From Lentisphaera profundi (GTDB lineage: Bacteria > Verrucomicrobiota > Lentisphaeria > Lentisphaerales > Lentisphaeraceae), in contig NZ_CP117811.1 in the NCBI RefSeq assembly GCF_028728065.1, forward strand, positions 1,922,001-1,986,000: 64,000 nt of DNA, written 5' to 3'. Every line of letters begins with the position of its first letter. Within the stretch, counting starts at the first letter, position 1. A model generated the notes under the pieces. It worked only from the letters and a program-made list of their open reading frames with translations, searched no databases and was not told where the DNA came from. The position numbers and the translations under genes are program-made. Below are positions 17,297 through 28,100 of the stretch, in pieces.

Positions 17297-20200
17297 TTAT
17301 TTATAAACAACGAGTAAGTCTTTAGCTTTAACATTATCACCTGCTGCGACCAAAACTTCACCAACCACACCATCTCTTTCTGCCATAATCGTTGTTTCCA
17401 TTTTCATGGCTTCCATGACCGCAATAGGAGTGTTTTTGCTGATTTCGTCACCTACTTGTACATGAACACTTACCACAAGACCTGGCATTGGAGCACCGAC
17501 TTGATCCTCGTTACCGAGCTCAGCCTGACGTCGAGCAGTTGAATTAGCCGCTGCGTGCTCAGTTACAATATTAATTGATCGTGGTTGACCATTCAATTCA
17601 AAGTAAACAGTTACTTCGCCATCTTGATTCTCTGAACCTAATGCCACTAATTTAATAAAGAGCGTTTTACCTTCATCCAACTCAATTTGAACCTCTTCAT
17701 GCATGGGTAATCCATAGAAGAAAACTGGCGTAGGAATATTCATTACTTCGCCATAAATGCGTTTGTGATTAGCAAAATCGACAAAGACATCCGGGTACAT
17801 AACGTATGCCATGAGTTCGGCGTCGGTTATCTTACGTTCCAATTTCTTTTCTACATCAGCTTGGACAGACACTAAGTCCATCGCATCTTTATGTAAGCCA
17901 GGACGATCAGTGAAATGCTCTTTACCTTTCAGTACTTTCTCGCGAATATCTTCTGGGAAGCCACCTTCTGGCTGACCTAACCATCCCTGCATCATATCTA
18001 CTACTGATTGCGGGAAAGCGACTTCTTTATCACCTTCTAATAGATCATTCGCTTCGAGGTTGTTTGCTACTAACATAAGTGCCATATCACCCACAACTTT
18101 TGACGATGGAGTTACTTTTACAATATCACCAAAAGCTTCATTCACTTGACGGTAACGATCACAGACCTCGAACCAACGTTCGGCTAAGCCTAGGCTGGAT
18201 GCCTGTTGGAATAGATTTGTGTATTGACCACCTGGCATTTCATGGCGATAAACATCTGCCGCACCATAACGTTGTGAAGTCTCAAAGGCTGAATAATATT
18301 TACGAACGACGCCCCAATATTCACCCGTACGCTCTAATGGCTCATAAGCCATACCCGTATCACGTTCTGTATAACGCATCATTTCTACAAGCGTATTTAA
18401 ATTTGCTTGTGAAGTCAAACCAGATAAAGGTCCAAATGCACAATCAACAACATCTACACCAGCTTCCGCGGCTTTAATCAATGTGGCAATTTGACCTGAA
18501 CTGGTGTCGTGTGTGTGTAAATGGATAGGGATATTCACTTCTGCTTTTAAGGCTGAAATCAATTCTGAGGCTGCATAAGGTTTTAATAAGCCTGCCATAT
18601 CTTTTAAGGCAATCATATGTGCACCTAAAGACTCAAGCTCTTTCGCCATTTTGACGTAGTACTCAAGAGTATATTTAGTACGTTTTGTATCTAAGATATC
18701 TCCCGTGTAACAAACTGTTGCTTCACAAATAGCGCCAGTCTTCAGAGTTTCCTCTATCGCTACTTTCATATTTTCAACCCAGTTTAAAGAGTCGAAAATT
18801 CTGAATACATCCATGCCTTCAGCTGCGCAACGCTGAATAAACTCGCGTACAACATTATCTGGATAATTGGTATAACCTACACCATTTGATCCACGGAAAA
18901 GCATCTGGAATAAAATGTTCGGACAAGCTTTACGCAATCTACGTAAACGATCCCAAGGCGATTCTCTAAGGAAACGCATTGAAGTATCGAAAGTCGCGCC
19001 ACCCCACATCTCCATAGAGAATAAATCACTGTGTTCACGAGAATAACGCTCTGCCACATTCAACATATCATGAGTTCTCATACGAGTCGCAAACAAGGAT
19101 TGATGAGCATCACGCATGGTGGTGTCAGTTATTAGGAGTTTTTTCTCTTTGAGAATTTCTTGTGTAAAGGCTTCTGGACCTAACTTCAAGAGACGATCTC
19201 TCGTTCCTTCCGGACGGGCTTTTGATAAATCCATCGCAGGAACTGGGGCAATACGTCGAACAATTTCCTTAGGTGCGTCTTTACCTTTTAGTAAAGGGTT
19301 ACCATTCACTGATACTTCACCTAAAAATCTCAATAACTTTGTTGCACGGTCACGTTTTTTAGGAAAGTGGAAAAGTCCTGGTTTTTCATCAATAAAACGC
19401 GTCGTACACTTACCGGCAAGAAAATCCGGCTCATTAACGAGATTGGTAACAAAAGGAATATTTGTCTTTACACCACGAATACGAAATTCTTGCAAAGCTC
19501 GATTCATACGCTGAACTGCATCTTTAAATGATGATCCTGCCGAAGTCACTTTTACTAACATCGAATCATAATAAGGTGTAACTACCGCACCTGAAAAAGC
19601 CGTACCTGCATCTAAACGTATGCCCATGCCACCTGAAGAACGATAGTGTTCAATTTTACCATAATCAGGGATAAAGTTATTGCCTGGATCTTCTGTGGTT
19701 ATACGACACTGGAAAGCAAAGGCATGTACTTTAATATCATCTTGACCCGTAATACTGATTTCTTCTGAATGTAAAGGGTAACCTTGTCCAATGAGAATTT
19801 GGCGTTTTACGATATCTAAACCCGTAACGGTTTCAGTAACTGTATGCTCAACTTGAATACGTGGATTAATTTCAATAAAGAAAAACTTATTTGTATCCGT
19901 GTCTAATAAAAACTCTACCGTACCAGCATTTTGATAATCTACCGATTCACAAATTTTAACTGCCGCTGCACATATCTCTCCGCGTAGTTCTTCTGATAAA
20001 CCCACTGATGGGGCCACTTCGATGATTTTCTGATGACGACGCTGTAAGGAACAGTCACGATCATATAAATGTACTAGGTTACCATGTAAGTCACCCAAAA
20101 TCTGTACTTCAATATGCTTCGCTTTAACAATGAATTTTTCTATGAAACATTCATCTGAACCAAAAGCAGTCAAAGATTCACGTTGGGCTTCTTCTAATTT

Positions 20201-20752
20201 TTGTTGAAGTTCATCGCCACTATTGACAACACGCATACCGCGACCACCACCACCATGAGCAGCTTTTACGATGACGGGGTAACCCAAATCATTAGCAACT
20301 GCACGAGCGGCTTCAATATTTCTTAATGGCTCTAAGCCCCCACTCAAAATAGGAACTTCAGCTTTTTTTGCAATTTTCTTAGCGGCCATCTTGTCGCCAA
20401 GACCTTCAAGTAAAGAAACTGCTGGGCCAATAAAAGCTATACCCGCTTTTGCACAGGCTTTTGCGAATTCCGCATTCTCCGATAAAAAACCATAGCCAGG
20501 GTGAATAGCATCGACTTCTTTTTCTATCGCTAAAGCAATAATGCCTTCTATACCTAAATACGCTTTAACTGGTTCGCCTGGAGTACCCACTTGGTAGGCT
20601 TCATCGGCTTTAAATCTGTGTAAAGCAAAACGATCTTCATGAGAATAAATAGCTACTGTACGAATACCTAACTCTGTTGCCGCACGAAAGACACGAATAG
20701 CAATTTCACTTCTATTCGCGACCAAAAGTTTTTTGAACTTTTTAATTTTCAA
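17297..20752 (-). CDS. pyc: Pyruvate carboxylase, single-chain
   Basis: Makes oxaloacetate from pyruvate, bicarbonate and ATP. Domains in order are biotin carboxylase (from KKLLVANRSEIAIRVFRA; ATP-grasp loop HGGGGRGM; EINPRIQVEHTVTE), carboxyltransferase (from about residue 540; DTTMRDAHQSLFATRMRT, EMWGGATFDTSMRFL, and IALKDMAG with the Lys that is carbamylated in this family), and a biotin carrier with VMEAMKMET near the C-terminus. The full length of about 1150 residues is normal. The frame can begin at TTG 20764, but GGAG lies six bases before the in-frame TTG at 20752, which I prefer; no ATG is available. Transcribed alone. Confidence 0.95.
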   Translation of the reverse strand: MKIKKFKKLLVANRSEIAIRVFRAATELGIRTVAIYSHEDRFALHRFKADEAYQVGTPGEPVKAYLGIEGIIALAIEKEVDAIHPGYGFLSENAEFAKACAKAGIAFIGPAVSLLEGLGDKMAAKKIAKKAEVPILSGGLEPLRNIEAARAVANDLGYPVIVKAAHGGGGRGMRVVNSGDELQQKLEEAQRESLTAFGSDECFIEKFIVKAKHIEVQILGDLHGNLVHLYDRDCSLQRRHQKIIEVAPSVGLSEELRGEICAAAVKICESVDYQNAGTVEFLLDTDTNKFFFIEINPRIQVEHTVTETVTGLDIVKRQILIGQGYPLHSEEISITGQDDIKVHAFAFQCRITTEDPGNNFIPDYGKIEHYRSSGGMGIRLDAGTAFSGAVVTPYYDSMLVKVTSAGSSFKDAVQRMNRALQEFRIRGVKTNIPFVTNLVNEPDFLAGKCTTRFIDEKPGLFHFPKKRDRATKLLRFLGEVSVNGNPLLKGKDAPKEIVRRIAPVPAMDLSKARPEGTRDRLLKLGPEAFTQEILKEKKLLITDTTMRDAHQSLFATRMRTHDMLNVAERYSREHSDLFSMEMWGGATFDTSMRFLRESPWDRLRRLRKACPNILFQMLFRGSNGVGYTNYPDNVVREFIQRCAAEGMDVFRIFDSLNWVENMKVAIEETLKTGAICEATVCYTGDILDTKRTKYTLEYYVKMAKELESLGAHMIALKDMAGLLKPYAASELISALKAEVNIPIHLHTHDTSSGQIATLIKAAEAGVDVVDCAFGPLSGLTSQANLNTLVEMMRYTERDTGMAYEPLERTGEYWGVVRKYYSAFETSQRYGAADVYRHEMPGGQYTNLFQQASSLGLAERWFEVCDRYRQVNEAFGDIVKVTPSSKVVGDMALMLVANNLEANDLLEGDKEVAFPQSVVDMMQGWLGQPEGGFPEDIREKVLKGKEHFTDRPGLHKDAMDLVSVQADVEKKLERKITDAELMAYVMYPDVFVDFANHKRIYGEVMNIPTPVFFYGLPMHEEVQIELDEGKTLFIKLVALGSENQDGEVTVYFELNGQPRSINIVTEHAAANSTARRQAELGNEDQVGAPMPGLVVSVHVQVGDEISKNTPIAVMEAMKMETTIMAERDGVVGEVLVAAGDNVKAKDLLVVYK

Positions 20753-20857
20753 TGGTTTCTCCAAGTTTTAATTAATTTTAACCGTACTAAAGCACCGTAA
20801 AAAGCAAAAGCAAAAAAAAGAGTACACACAGAAGGGTCGAAATGGAGGATTTTTCTC

Positions 20858-20894
20858 AAATCCCCCATCAAACAACCTGAAACATTGGGGATTT
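20858..20894. promoter_or_regulatory. Inverted repeat in the pyruvate carboxylase leader
   Basis: The gap 20765-21002 between the hybrid kinase and pyc holds one clear element: aaatcccc (20858-20865) paired with ggggattt (20887-20894) around a 21-base loop. A short ORF over it has no recognisable features. It could be a leader structure or a weak terminator for the kinase; nothing else was seen in this gap. Confidence 0.3.
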
Positions 20895-21002
20895 CATTTT
20901 TACTGGTCTGATAAATTACAAAATCGAAATTTTTAGCCACGCCGGATCTACAAAAAAACTAAATCCCGGGACTACTGACTCGTAAGGGGAGGGATTTTGG
21001 AA

Positions 21003-22928
21003 TTATGAATGTTTTAGGTAACGCAATAAGAGAACAAGTAAATCATCCATCTTGAAAGGCTTTCTAAGAAAGTCATCACAGAGTTCACTAATCTCATCTT
21101 CACTTGCTTTCATTGCTGAAGCCGTCACCGCTATCACTGGCTTATGCTTCAATAATGCTGATGATTTTATTTTTGCTGTTGCCTGGCGACCATCCATAAT
21201 AGGCATCTTCATGTCCATCAAGATTAAATCTGCATCAAAATCCTCCAAGATATCTAAGGCTTCTTGGCCATTTTCTGCTTCCGCTAACTCAAATGGAAAC
21301 TCCTTCAAAAATTCTTTTAGGAGCATACGATTTAAAAAAGTATCATCTACTATAAGTATCCGTGAAGCCTCAAATTTATACTTATTTTCAAGCTTAAGTG
21401 GCTGTTCTTCTCTTTTGGGTTTCAATTCAACTTTCACAGACTTAAGACTCACCGTAAACACTGAACCTTTCCCTTTCTCTGAAGCTAAACTAATAACACC
21501 ACCCATTAATTGCGAGAGCTCTTTACAAATACTTAAACCTAGTCCCGTACCGCCATACTCTTTACTTATCTCTGCCGATGCCTGATTAAACGCTCCAAAA
21601 ATCTTACGGTTGGCTTCTTCTCCAATACCTACCCCAGTATCTTCCACTGTAAAATCTAAATCGACTAGACCACTAGGCTTTAATTCCGCTTTCACCGCTA
21701 CCTTGATATAGCCTTCATTTGTAAATTTAATCGCATTGCCAATAAGATTAAAAAGTATCTGACGAATCCTAACCTCGTCTAAAAAAACCAAATCGGGGAC
21801 AGAGTCATCCACTACCACAATCAACTCTAGCCCCTTCTTTTCGATTTCGCGTGAAAAAACTGTCGTGAATTCATTCACCACGGATCGCAAATCTACATTG
21901 CTAAAGCTCAACTCTAACTTCCCAGCCTCAACTTTAGATAAATCTAAGATATCATTTATTAAATGAAGCAAAGAACGTCCACTACTATTAATTGCTTGTA
22001 CATATTCTAGTGGCCCCTCCTGTTGAACTTCTTTTTCCAATAGTTCACTAAAGCCTAAAATTGCATTCATCGGAGTTCTAATTTCATGACTCACATTCGC
22101 CAAAAATTCACTCTTCATTTTATTTGCTGACTCTGCGACTAATCTCTGATCAAACTGTATCTCCGCCCTCTTATTAGCATCTTCAGCTTCTACAGCTCTT
22201 TGCTCGGCCTTATTTCGCTCGCGATTTATGGTATCTTCACGAGCTTGAATTTCTGTCAACATCTCATTAAATGAACTAGTCAATTCACCTATCTCATCTC
22301 TACCTTTATACTCAGCTCTTAAATTATATGTATGATACTGCGAAACTTTACGTGCCGTATCCGAAAGATGAATCAGAGGCGATATCAATTTTTTTAAGAT
22401 CTTGAAACTCAAAAAACTGGAAACTAATATGACGACGATAAATACAGATATAACAAAATTAAGACTCTTATAGAAAGGGCCGCTCAAACTATCTAAATCA
22501 TCTACAATGACAACCGTCCCCAAAAACTCTCCATCATAGATAATATCCCTTTTGACATAGAGTTTATCCTCTGCGTAAGTGAAGGCGTCATCCAATTCTT
22601 TCATTTTAAATTCTGGAATCATTTTCACTGAAGATGCATAATGAGCAAATTTCTCCCCCTCAACATAGATGGCAATTGAATCGATCGAATTAACCCCTTC
22701 CAGTGACTGAAGTATTGTAATGGCATCATCTTGATTACCAAACTCAATGGCGGCACTCGCATTCTGACCCATTATACCTGCTAAGACATAGGATTGATCT
22801 TCTAAATTTTTCTTCCTAAATTGATAGCCATTAATAGTAATCAATGCGACCGATGTAACCGTTGCAAAAAAAACGATGGCTGTTATCACAAAAAAGAAGC
22901 GAGTCTGTAAACTACGATTTAACATCAC
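21003..22928 (-). CDS. Hybrid sensor histidine kinase with CHASE8-like sensor, HAMP and receiver
   Basis: 641 residues. Two membrane helices (about 10-30 and 155-175) enclose a periplasmic domain whose NLEDQSYVLAGIMGQNASAA and FGNQDDAITILQSL segments resemble the CHASE8 sensor of YfiN-type proteins. A HAMP segment, a coiled coil, HisKA (ANVSHEIRTPMN, phosphorylatable His near 280), HATPase_c (DTGVGIG, GTGLGLSI) and a C-terminal receiver (LIVDD; LILMDMKMP with the acceptor Asp) follow. The upstream gene encodes a YfiR-like protein and overlaps its start by four bases, so the sensor is probably controlled by YfiR. No output regulator is adjacent. Confidence 0.93.
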   Translation of the reverse strand: MMLNRSLQTRFFFVITAIVFFATVTSVALITINGYQFRKKNLEDQSYVLAGIMGQNASAAIEFGNQDDAITILQSLEGVNSIDSIAIYVEGEKFAHYASSVKMIPEFKMKELDDAFTYAEDKLYVKRDIIYDGEFLGTVVIVDDLDSLSGPFYKSLNFVISVFIVVILVSSFLSFKILKKLISPLIHLSDTARKVSQYHTYNLRAEYKGRDEIGELTSSFNEMLTEIQAREDTINRERNKAEQRAVEAEDANKRAEIQFDQRLVAESANKMKSEFLANVSHEIRTPMNAILGFSELLEKEVQQEGPLEYVQAINSSGRSLLHLINDILDLSKVEAGKLELSFSNVDLRSVVNEFTTVFSREIEKKGLELIVVVDDSVPDLVFLDEVRIRQILFNLIGNAIKFTNEGYIKVAVKAELKPSGLVDLDFTVEDTGVGIGEEANRKIFGAFNQASAEISKEYGGTGLGLSICKELSQLMGGVISLASEKGKGSVFTVSLKSVKVELKPKREEQPLKLENKYKFEASRILIVDDTFLNRMLLKEFLKEFPFELAEAENGQEALDILEDFDADLILMDMKMPIMDGRQATAKIKSSALLKHKPVIAVTASAMKASEDEISELCDDFLRKPFKMDDLLVLLLRYLKHS

Positions 22929-23473
22929 TTATTCTCCTTATTAACTGCGAGACGCAGTACTTTTGAAGAAATAGCAATATCATTTTTTTTAATTACTTGA
23001 TGATTCACTTCCCAGCGAATCTTACGTGACATCGTCACAAAATTAATCATGCCTCCTGATTCTAAGAACCACTCATTGTCTGCAATTGTCAGGGGCTTAT
23101 AAGGTTCATAGAGCTTGAGCACTTTTTTCTGTAGAAGAATCGCACTATCATCTATGTAAAGTAAATGAGACTTGCTCCCTTTTTCAATGTCTTTAATATT
23201 GTGATCTAGATAAACTAGTTTTACTTCGCGACCCTTAACCTGTCGCCCGGCATATTTTTTTAATGCTCCAGAAAAAGGATCTTTACCTACAACAGTGATA
23301 ATGATCGGTTCTGTTTTATTTCCACTGTGCTCAAGGTATTTTAAGAATGTAAACAAGAAGGCGGCCTTAACTTCACTCTCTGTACGAGGCACAGTATCCC
23401 CGCCCAAAGCACTAGTGCACAACACCAGTAACAAAAAACTAAGATTCCTAAAAATTTTATACATTCCTACCAT
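22925..23473 (-). CDS. YfiR-family (DUF4154) periplasmic protein
   Basis: A 182-residue protein with a signal peptide (LSFLLLVLCTSALGG) and the YfiR/DUF4154 pattern: ESEVKAAFLFTFLKYLEH, TVVGKDPFSGAL, LLYIDDSA, ESGGMINFV, and the closing NDIAISSKVLRLA. In Pseudomonas, YfiR binds and silences the periplasmic sensor of YfiN. Here the ATGA overlap with a hybrid kinase carrying a similar sensor suggests the same control applied to a kinase. The two Cys pairs of Pseudomonas YfiR are not evident. Confidence 0.88.
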   Translation of the reverse strand: MVGMYKIFRNLSFLLLVLCTSALGGDTVPRTESEVKAAFLFTFLKYLEHSGNKTEPIIITVVGKDPFSGALKKYAGRQVKGREVKLVYLDHNIKDIEKGSKSHLLYIDDSAILLQKKVLKLYEPYKPLTIADNEWFLESGGMINFVTMSRKIRWEVNHQVIKKNDIAISSKVLRLAVNKENK

Positions 23474-23714
23474 AATCGATTCTCTATATATTTAGAGATA
23501 GCCCCTTCTCTTCAATCATTAATATAATTAATTAAAGTAGAAATTACACCCTCAGTCAAGATATCTTAAAAAAATCGCACTCCTAAAACAATAAAAAAAC
23601 AACTTTTTCAAGAAACTCTCTGCCTCTCGAAGGCTTTTCAGGCAATTATACATGAATTGCTAATGATATATTTTCACGTGGGCACATATTACAAAAAAAA
23701 TCAAAGGAACAAAC

Positions 23715-24350
23715 ATGATCACAGTAATCGATTACGGTGCAGGAAACCTACGCTCCGTCTGTCTCGCTCTTGAAAGTATCAATGTCCCATGGACCATCAG
23801 TGCAGACCCCAAAGAAATCAGTGCCGCCGAACGAGTCATTTTTCCGGGCGTCGGAGCAGCGGCCTCTGCAATTAAAGTTTTACAAGAAAAAGGCTTAGAA
23901 CAAGCCATCAAAGATTACGTAGCTTCAGGCAAGCCCTTCTTGGGCATCTGCTTAGGCACGCAAATAATCTTTAATTTTTCTGAAGAAGACCAAGGCACCG
24001 AGTGTTTAGGCTTAATACCTGGTAATGTCATCCACTTTGACTTTCCTCAGGACGAAAAAAGATCCGTCCCTCACATGGGCTGGAATCAGGTGAACTTTTC
24101 TAAGCCGCACCCTCTTTTCAAAGACATCGAAAACGGGAGTAACTTTTATTTTGTTCACTCTTACTACCCTTGCCCCGAAGACAAAACCATGGCGATAGCA
24201 TCGACTGATTATGGCTCTATTTCATTCACCTGCGCCATCACTAAAAATAATCTTATAGCGACTCAATTTCACCCTGAAAAAAGCGGTCGTCACGGACTTC
24301 AATTACTCAAAAATTTCTCAACATGGGACGGAACTAACAATGCTAAATAA
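23715..24350 (+). CDS. hisH: Imidazole glycerol phosphate synthase, glutaminase subunit HisH
   Basis: A 211-residue class I glutamine amidotransferase that supplies ammonia to HisF in histidine synthesis. Motifs are [17 protein letters not shown], the nucleophile in [17 protein letters not shown], and the His/Glu pair in TQFHPEKSG. It overlaps hisF by 11 bases. No other his genes are in the window, so the pathway is dispersed here. Confidence 0.96.
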   Translation: MITVIDYGAGNLRSVCLALESINVPWTISADPKEISAAERVIFPGVGAAASAIKVLQEKGLEQAIKDYVASGKPFLGICLGTQIIFNFSEEDQGTECLGLIPGNVIHFDFPQDEKRSVPHMGWNQVNFSKPHPLFKDIENGSNFYFVHSYYPCPEDKTMAIASTDYGSISFTCAITKNNLIATQFHPEKSGRHGLQLLKNFSTWDGTNNAK

Positions 24351-25119
24351 ACGCCTCATTGTCTGCCTAGATGTACGTAATAAAAAAGTCACCAAAGGAA
24401 TCAAATTCAAAGGCAACGTAGACATCGGTGATCCGGTGGAGATGGCTTGTCAATACGTAAATGATGGCGTCGACGAACTCGTTTTTTACGACATCACTGC
24501 CTCTGCTGAGCAACGCCCCATCGATCTTGATATGGTTCGCGATGTCGCAAAAAATGTCTTCATCCCCTTCTCTGTAGGAGGAGGAATCAGAAATGTAGAT
24601 GACATGCGCAATGTACTTCTAGCTGGCGCCGAAAAAGTAAGCTTAAACTCTCTTGCCGTGCGAGATCCGCAAATCATCCACCAAGGAGCTCAACTCTTTG
24701 GCAAACAATGTATTGTTTTAGGCATGGATGCTCAGAAAGTTGAAAAATCTGAGAAATTCCCAAGTGGCTATCAAGTTGTTATCCACGGCGGAAGAACTGA
24801 AACCGAAAAAGATGCTTTAGCATGGGCTCAAGAAGCTGAACAACTAGGTGCAGGAGAAATCTGCTTAAACTCTATTGATGCTGATGGTATGAAACAAGGC
24901 TACGATTTAGAACTAACTCAATTAATTTCTAAATCGGTTCAAATTCCGGTTATTGCCAGTGGTGGCGCGGGGGACTCAGAACATCTTATAGCCGTCCTCT
25001 CTCAAACCCATGCCGAAGCAGCATTAGTCGCCAGTATGGTTCACTACGGAACACATACTTGCTCAGGCATCAAAGAAGACTTGAATAATGCTCAGATTCC
25101 TACCCGTATGGATTGGTAA
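24340..25119 (+). CDS. hisF: Imidazole glycerol phosphate synthase, cyclase subunit HisF
   Basis: A 259-residue (beta/alpha)8-barrel. The catalytic Asp residues are in [10 protein letters not shown] and [33 protein letters not shown] and [12 protein letters not shown] are the phosphate-binding loops. The wording [20 protein letters not shown] differs from the classic E. coli form and fits HisF of Planctomycetes or Lentisphaerae type. Coupled to hisH. Confidence 0.95.
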   Translation: MLNKRLIVCLDVRNKKVTKGIKFKGNVDIGDPVEMACQYVNDGVDELVFYDITASAEQRPIDLDMVRDVAKNVFIPFSVGGGIRNVDDMRNVLLAGAEKVSLNSLAVRDPQIIHQGAQLFGKQCIVLGMDAQKVEKSEKFPSGYQVVIHGGRTETEKDALAWAQEAEQLGAGEICLNSIDADGMKQGYDLELTQLISKSVQIPVIASGGAGDSEHLIAVLSQTHAEAALVASMVHYGTHTCSGIKEDLNNAQIPTRMDW

Positions 25120-25136
25120 AAACCTCGCAAAATCAT

Positions 25137-25182
25137 AACTTATTGAATTCTTCAAGCCTATACAGGAGTTCAATAAGTTTTT
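25137..25182 (+). terminator. Hairpin between hisF and dnaE: terminator or SD-masking element
   Basis: aacttattgaattc (25137-25150) pairs with gagttcaataagtt (25166-25179), a 14-base stem with one G-T wobble, followed by a short T run ending at 25182, four bases before the dnaE ATG. The only AGGAG in the leader sits at the loop/3' arm border, so folding could also hide it. Confidence 0.55.
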
Positions 25183-25185
25183 GTC

Positions 25186-28100
25186 ATGAGTAACAGCCCG
25201 TACGTACCCCTCCATAACCATACAGATTTCAGTATGCTGCAATCTGCCTGTACCATGCCTGCACTTATTAAAAGATTGGAGAAAGGAGGCTTTAAAGCTG
25301 CCGCTCTAACTGACTTTGGAAATATGTGTGGTTCGATTGCTTTCACTAATGGGCTCAAGAAAATTGGCATCCAGCCTATCCTTGGCTGTTTCATTTATCT
25401 AAACAATTCAAGAACTCAAAACCCTAGTAACATGAGTTCCTTCAATGGTTTGATCCTTTTGGCCAAAAATAACATTGGCTATCAAAACTTATGTAAAATC
25501 AATGCCCACTCACACCTAGAGGGTTTTCATATTAAACCGCGCATTGATCGCGCATTCCTACGACAGCACTGCGAAGGAATTATCGCCATAATCCCCTTTC
25601 ACAATAGTGATATCGCCTCGGATTATGACAATAACGCCGACCCCAGTAATTCTCTGAATTTCTACATAGACGTATTCGGGAAAGAGCACCTCTTCCTAGA
25701 ACTACAGAAACATAAACGCGCCGGCGACGAAGAGAAATACCCCAAAGTCATCAGTCTTGCTAAAGAAAACAATATCGGATTAGTTGCCTCACAGACAGTC
25801 TTTTACCCAGAAGAAAAAATGGCCATTCCTCACGATATAGTCTGCTGCGTTGGTGAAAAAACAGTTCATGACCCCCAAAAGCTCCGTTACCCAGAAAAGA
25901 ATTACTACCTTCACCTCCCTGAAGAGATGGAAGAGCTTTTCTCTGATATCCCAGAAGCACTAGAGAACACTCGAAAAATCGCAGCTTTATGTGATGTCGA
26001 ATTTGATATTCGCGAGCATTACCCCATCTACCCGATGACTAATAACCGCACTCAAGAGCAACACCTCCTAGAAATCTGTGTAGAGGGCTTAGAAAAACGC
26101 TATAATCTTGATCACAAAAACCCTAAGGATAAACGCGAAAAAGAGATCGTTGAACGAACAGACTTTGAATTAGGCGTCATCCATAAGGCCGGCTACGACT
26201 CCTATTTCTTAGTAGTTTGGGACTTTATAAATTGGTCAAAAACAAATGGCATTCCCGTAGGCCCAGGTCGTGGATCTGGCGCCGGATCAATCGTGGCCTA
26301 CCTCACCGGCATTACCAATATTGATCCTATTGAATACAACTTGCTTTTCGAACGTTTCCTCAACCCCGAACGTATCTCCCCTCCGGATTTTGATATTGAC
26401 TTTTGCGAGCGTCGCAGACCCGAAGTTATTGACTACGTACGCAATAAATACGGACGTGAAAAAGTAGCCCAAATTGGTACCTATGGCACCATGAAAGCCA
26501 AAGCAGTTATTAAAGATGTCACTCGTGCGCTAGGCTATGAACACACTCGTGCCGACCAAATAACAAAGCTCATACCCGAAGACTTAAAAATCACTTTACA
26601 CAAAGCTCTATTTGACCCGAAAATAAAAAGTGAAGAACTCATTGCGCTTAAAGATGGCGAAGAATGGGTAAAGCAAATTATTGATAATGCCATGCCCCTT
26701 GAAGGCCTTAATAGAAACATGGGTATCCATGCTTGTGGAGTTATTATTGGCGACCAAGACTTAACTAACCTGATACCGCTCATGGCTGGCGCCAATGGCG
26801 AGGTCGTCACTCAATTCTCTGCTGGTCCTTGCGAAGACTTAGGCCTCTTAAAGATGGACTTCTTAGGCCTCAGAACTCTGACTTTAATCAAAGATACACT
26901 TGGCCTCATCAGAAAGAATCACGGTGTCGAAATTGACATCGAAACCATCCCTATTGACGACAGAAAAACTTATAAGCTTTTCCAAGAAGGAAAAACGACA
27001 GCTGTATTCCAATATGAATCTGCAGGCATGCAGAAATATATGAAAGAGTTACAACCTACAGTTTTTCCTGACTTAATCGCCATGAATGCCCTGTATCGCC
27101 CCGGCCCCATTGCTTACATACCTTCTTTCATTGAACGTAAACATGGCCGCGAAGAAATCACCTATGACTGCGAAGGCATGGATGAATACCTTAAAGAAAC
27201 TTACGGGATTACAGTTTACCAAGAACAGGTGATGTTACTTTCCCAAAAACTCGGTAGCTTCACTAAAGGCGAAGCCGATACACTCAGAAAGGCCATGGGT
27301 AAAAAGAAGATGGATCTTCTTGCTCAACTCAAGCCTAAGTTCCTTGACCAAGGCGAAGCTAATGGTCACAATCGTAAAAAACTGGAAGAAACTTGGGAAA
27401 AATGGGAAGCCTTTGCCTCTTACGCCTTTAATAAATCTCACTCAACTTGCTATGCATGGGTCGCCTATCAAACGGCTTACCTAAAATCTCACTACCCTGC
27501 TGAATTCATGGCCGCCGTTATGACTTCGGAACTTGGCAATGCTGATAAAATTACTTTTTTCTTAGAAGAATGCCGTAACTTGGGTATCAAAGTCCTCCCT
27601 CCACACGTCAATAAAAGCCAAGTCTCTTTCTCCGTAGAGAACGGCGCCATTCGTTTTGCTTTAGGCGCCATTAAAGGTGTCGGCACTGCCGCATCAGAAA
27701 CCATTGTAAAACTCCGCGATCAAGGCGAATACGAAAGCTTCATGAACTTGTGTGAACGCGTAGGGCACACCAACGTCAGTCGCAAAGTCTTAGAAGGCAT
27801 CATTGCAGCCGGAGGAATGGATGAATTTGGAAATAAACGCTCGGCTCTCACCCAGTTTATTGATAGAGCGTTAGAACACTCAAGCTCGAAGGCCAACGAT
27901 TTAGCCATGGGACAAATGAGCCTTTTTGCAGATATTGAGGAAGTCAATACTATTTCTCCTGATGATAACATGCCTGAATGGGACCTACGCTATAAGCTAG
28001 ACCTGGAAAAAACACTTTTAGGTTTCTATGCCACAGGCCACCCTGTTGGTGAACATAAACAACTTATCAAAAAATTCAGTTCGGCCTCTATTGCAAAACT

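Noticed and set aside
19116-19514. Plus-strand frame inside pyruvate carboxylase
   Set aside because: Ser/Arg-rich shadow of the carboxyltransferase linker; no coding features.
20749-20940. 63-codon minus frame upstream of pyruvate carboxylase
   Set aside because: It has no ribosome site or family features and overlaps the chosen start; treated as leader.
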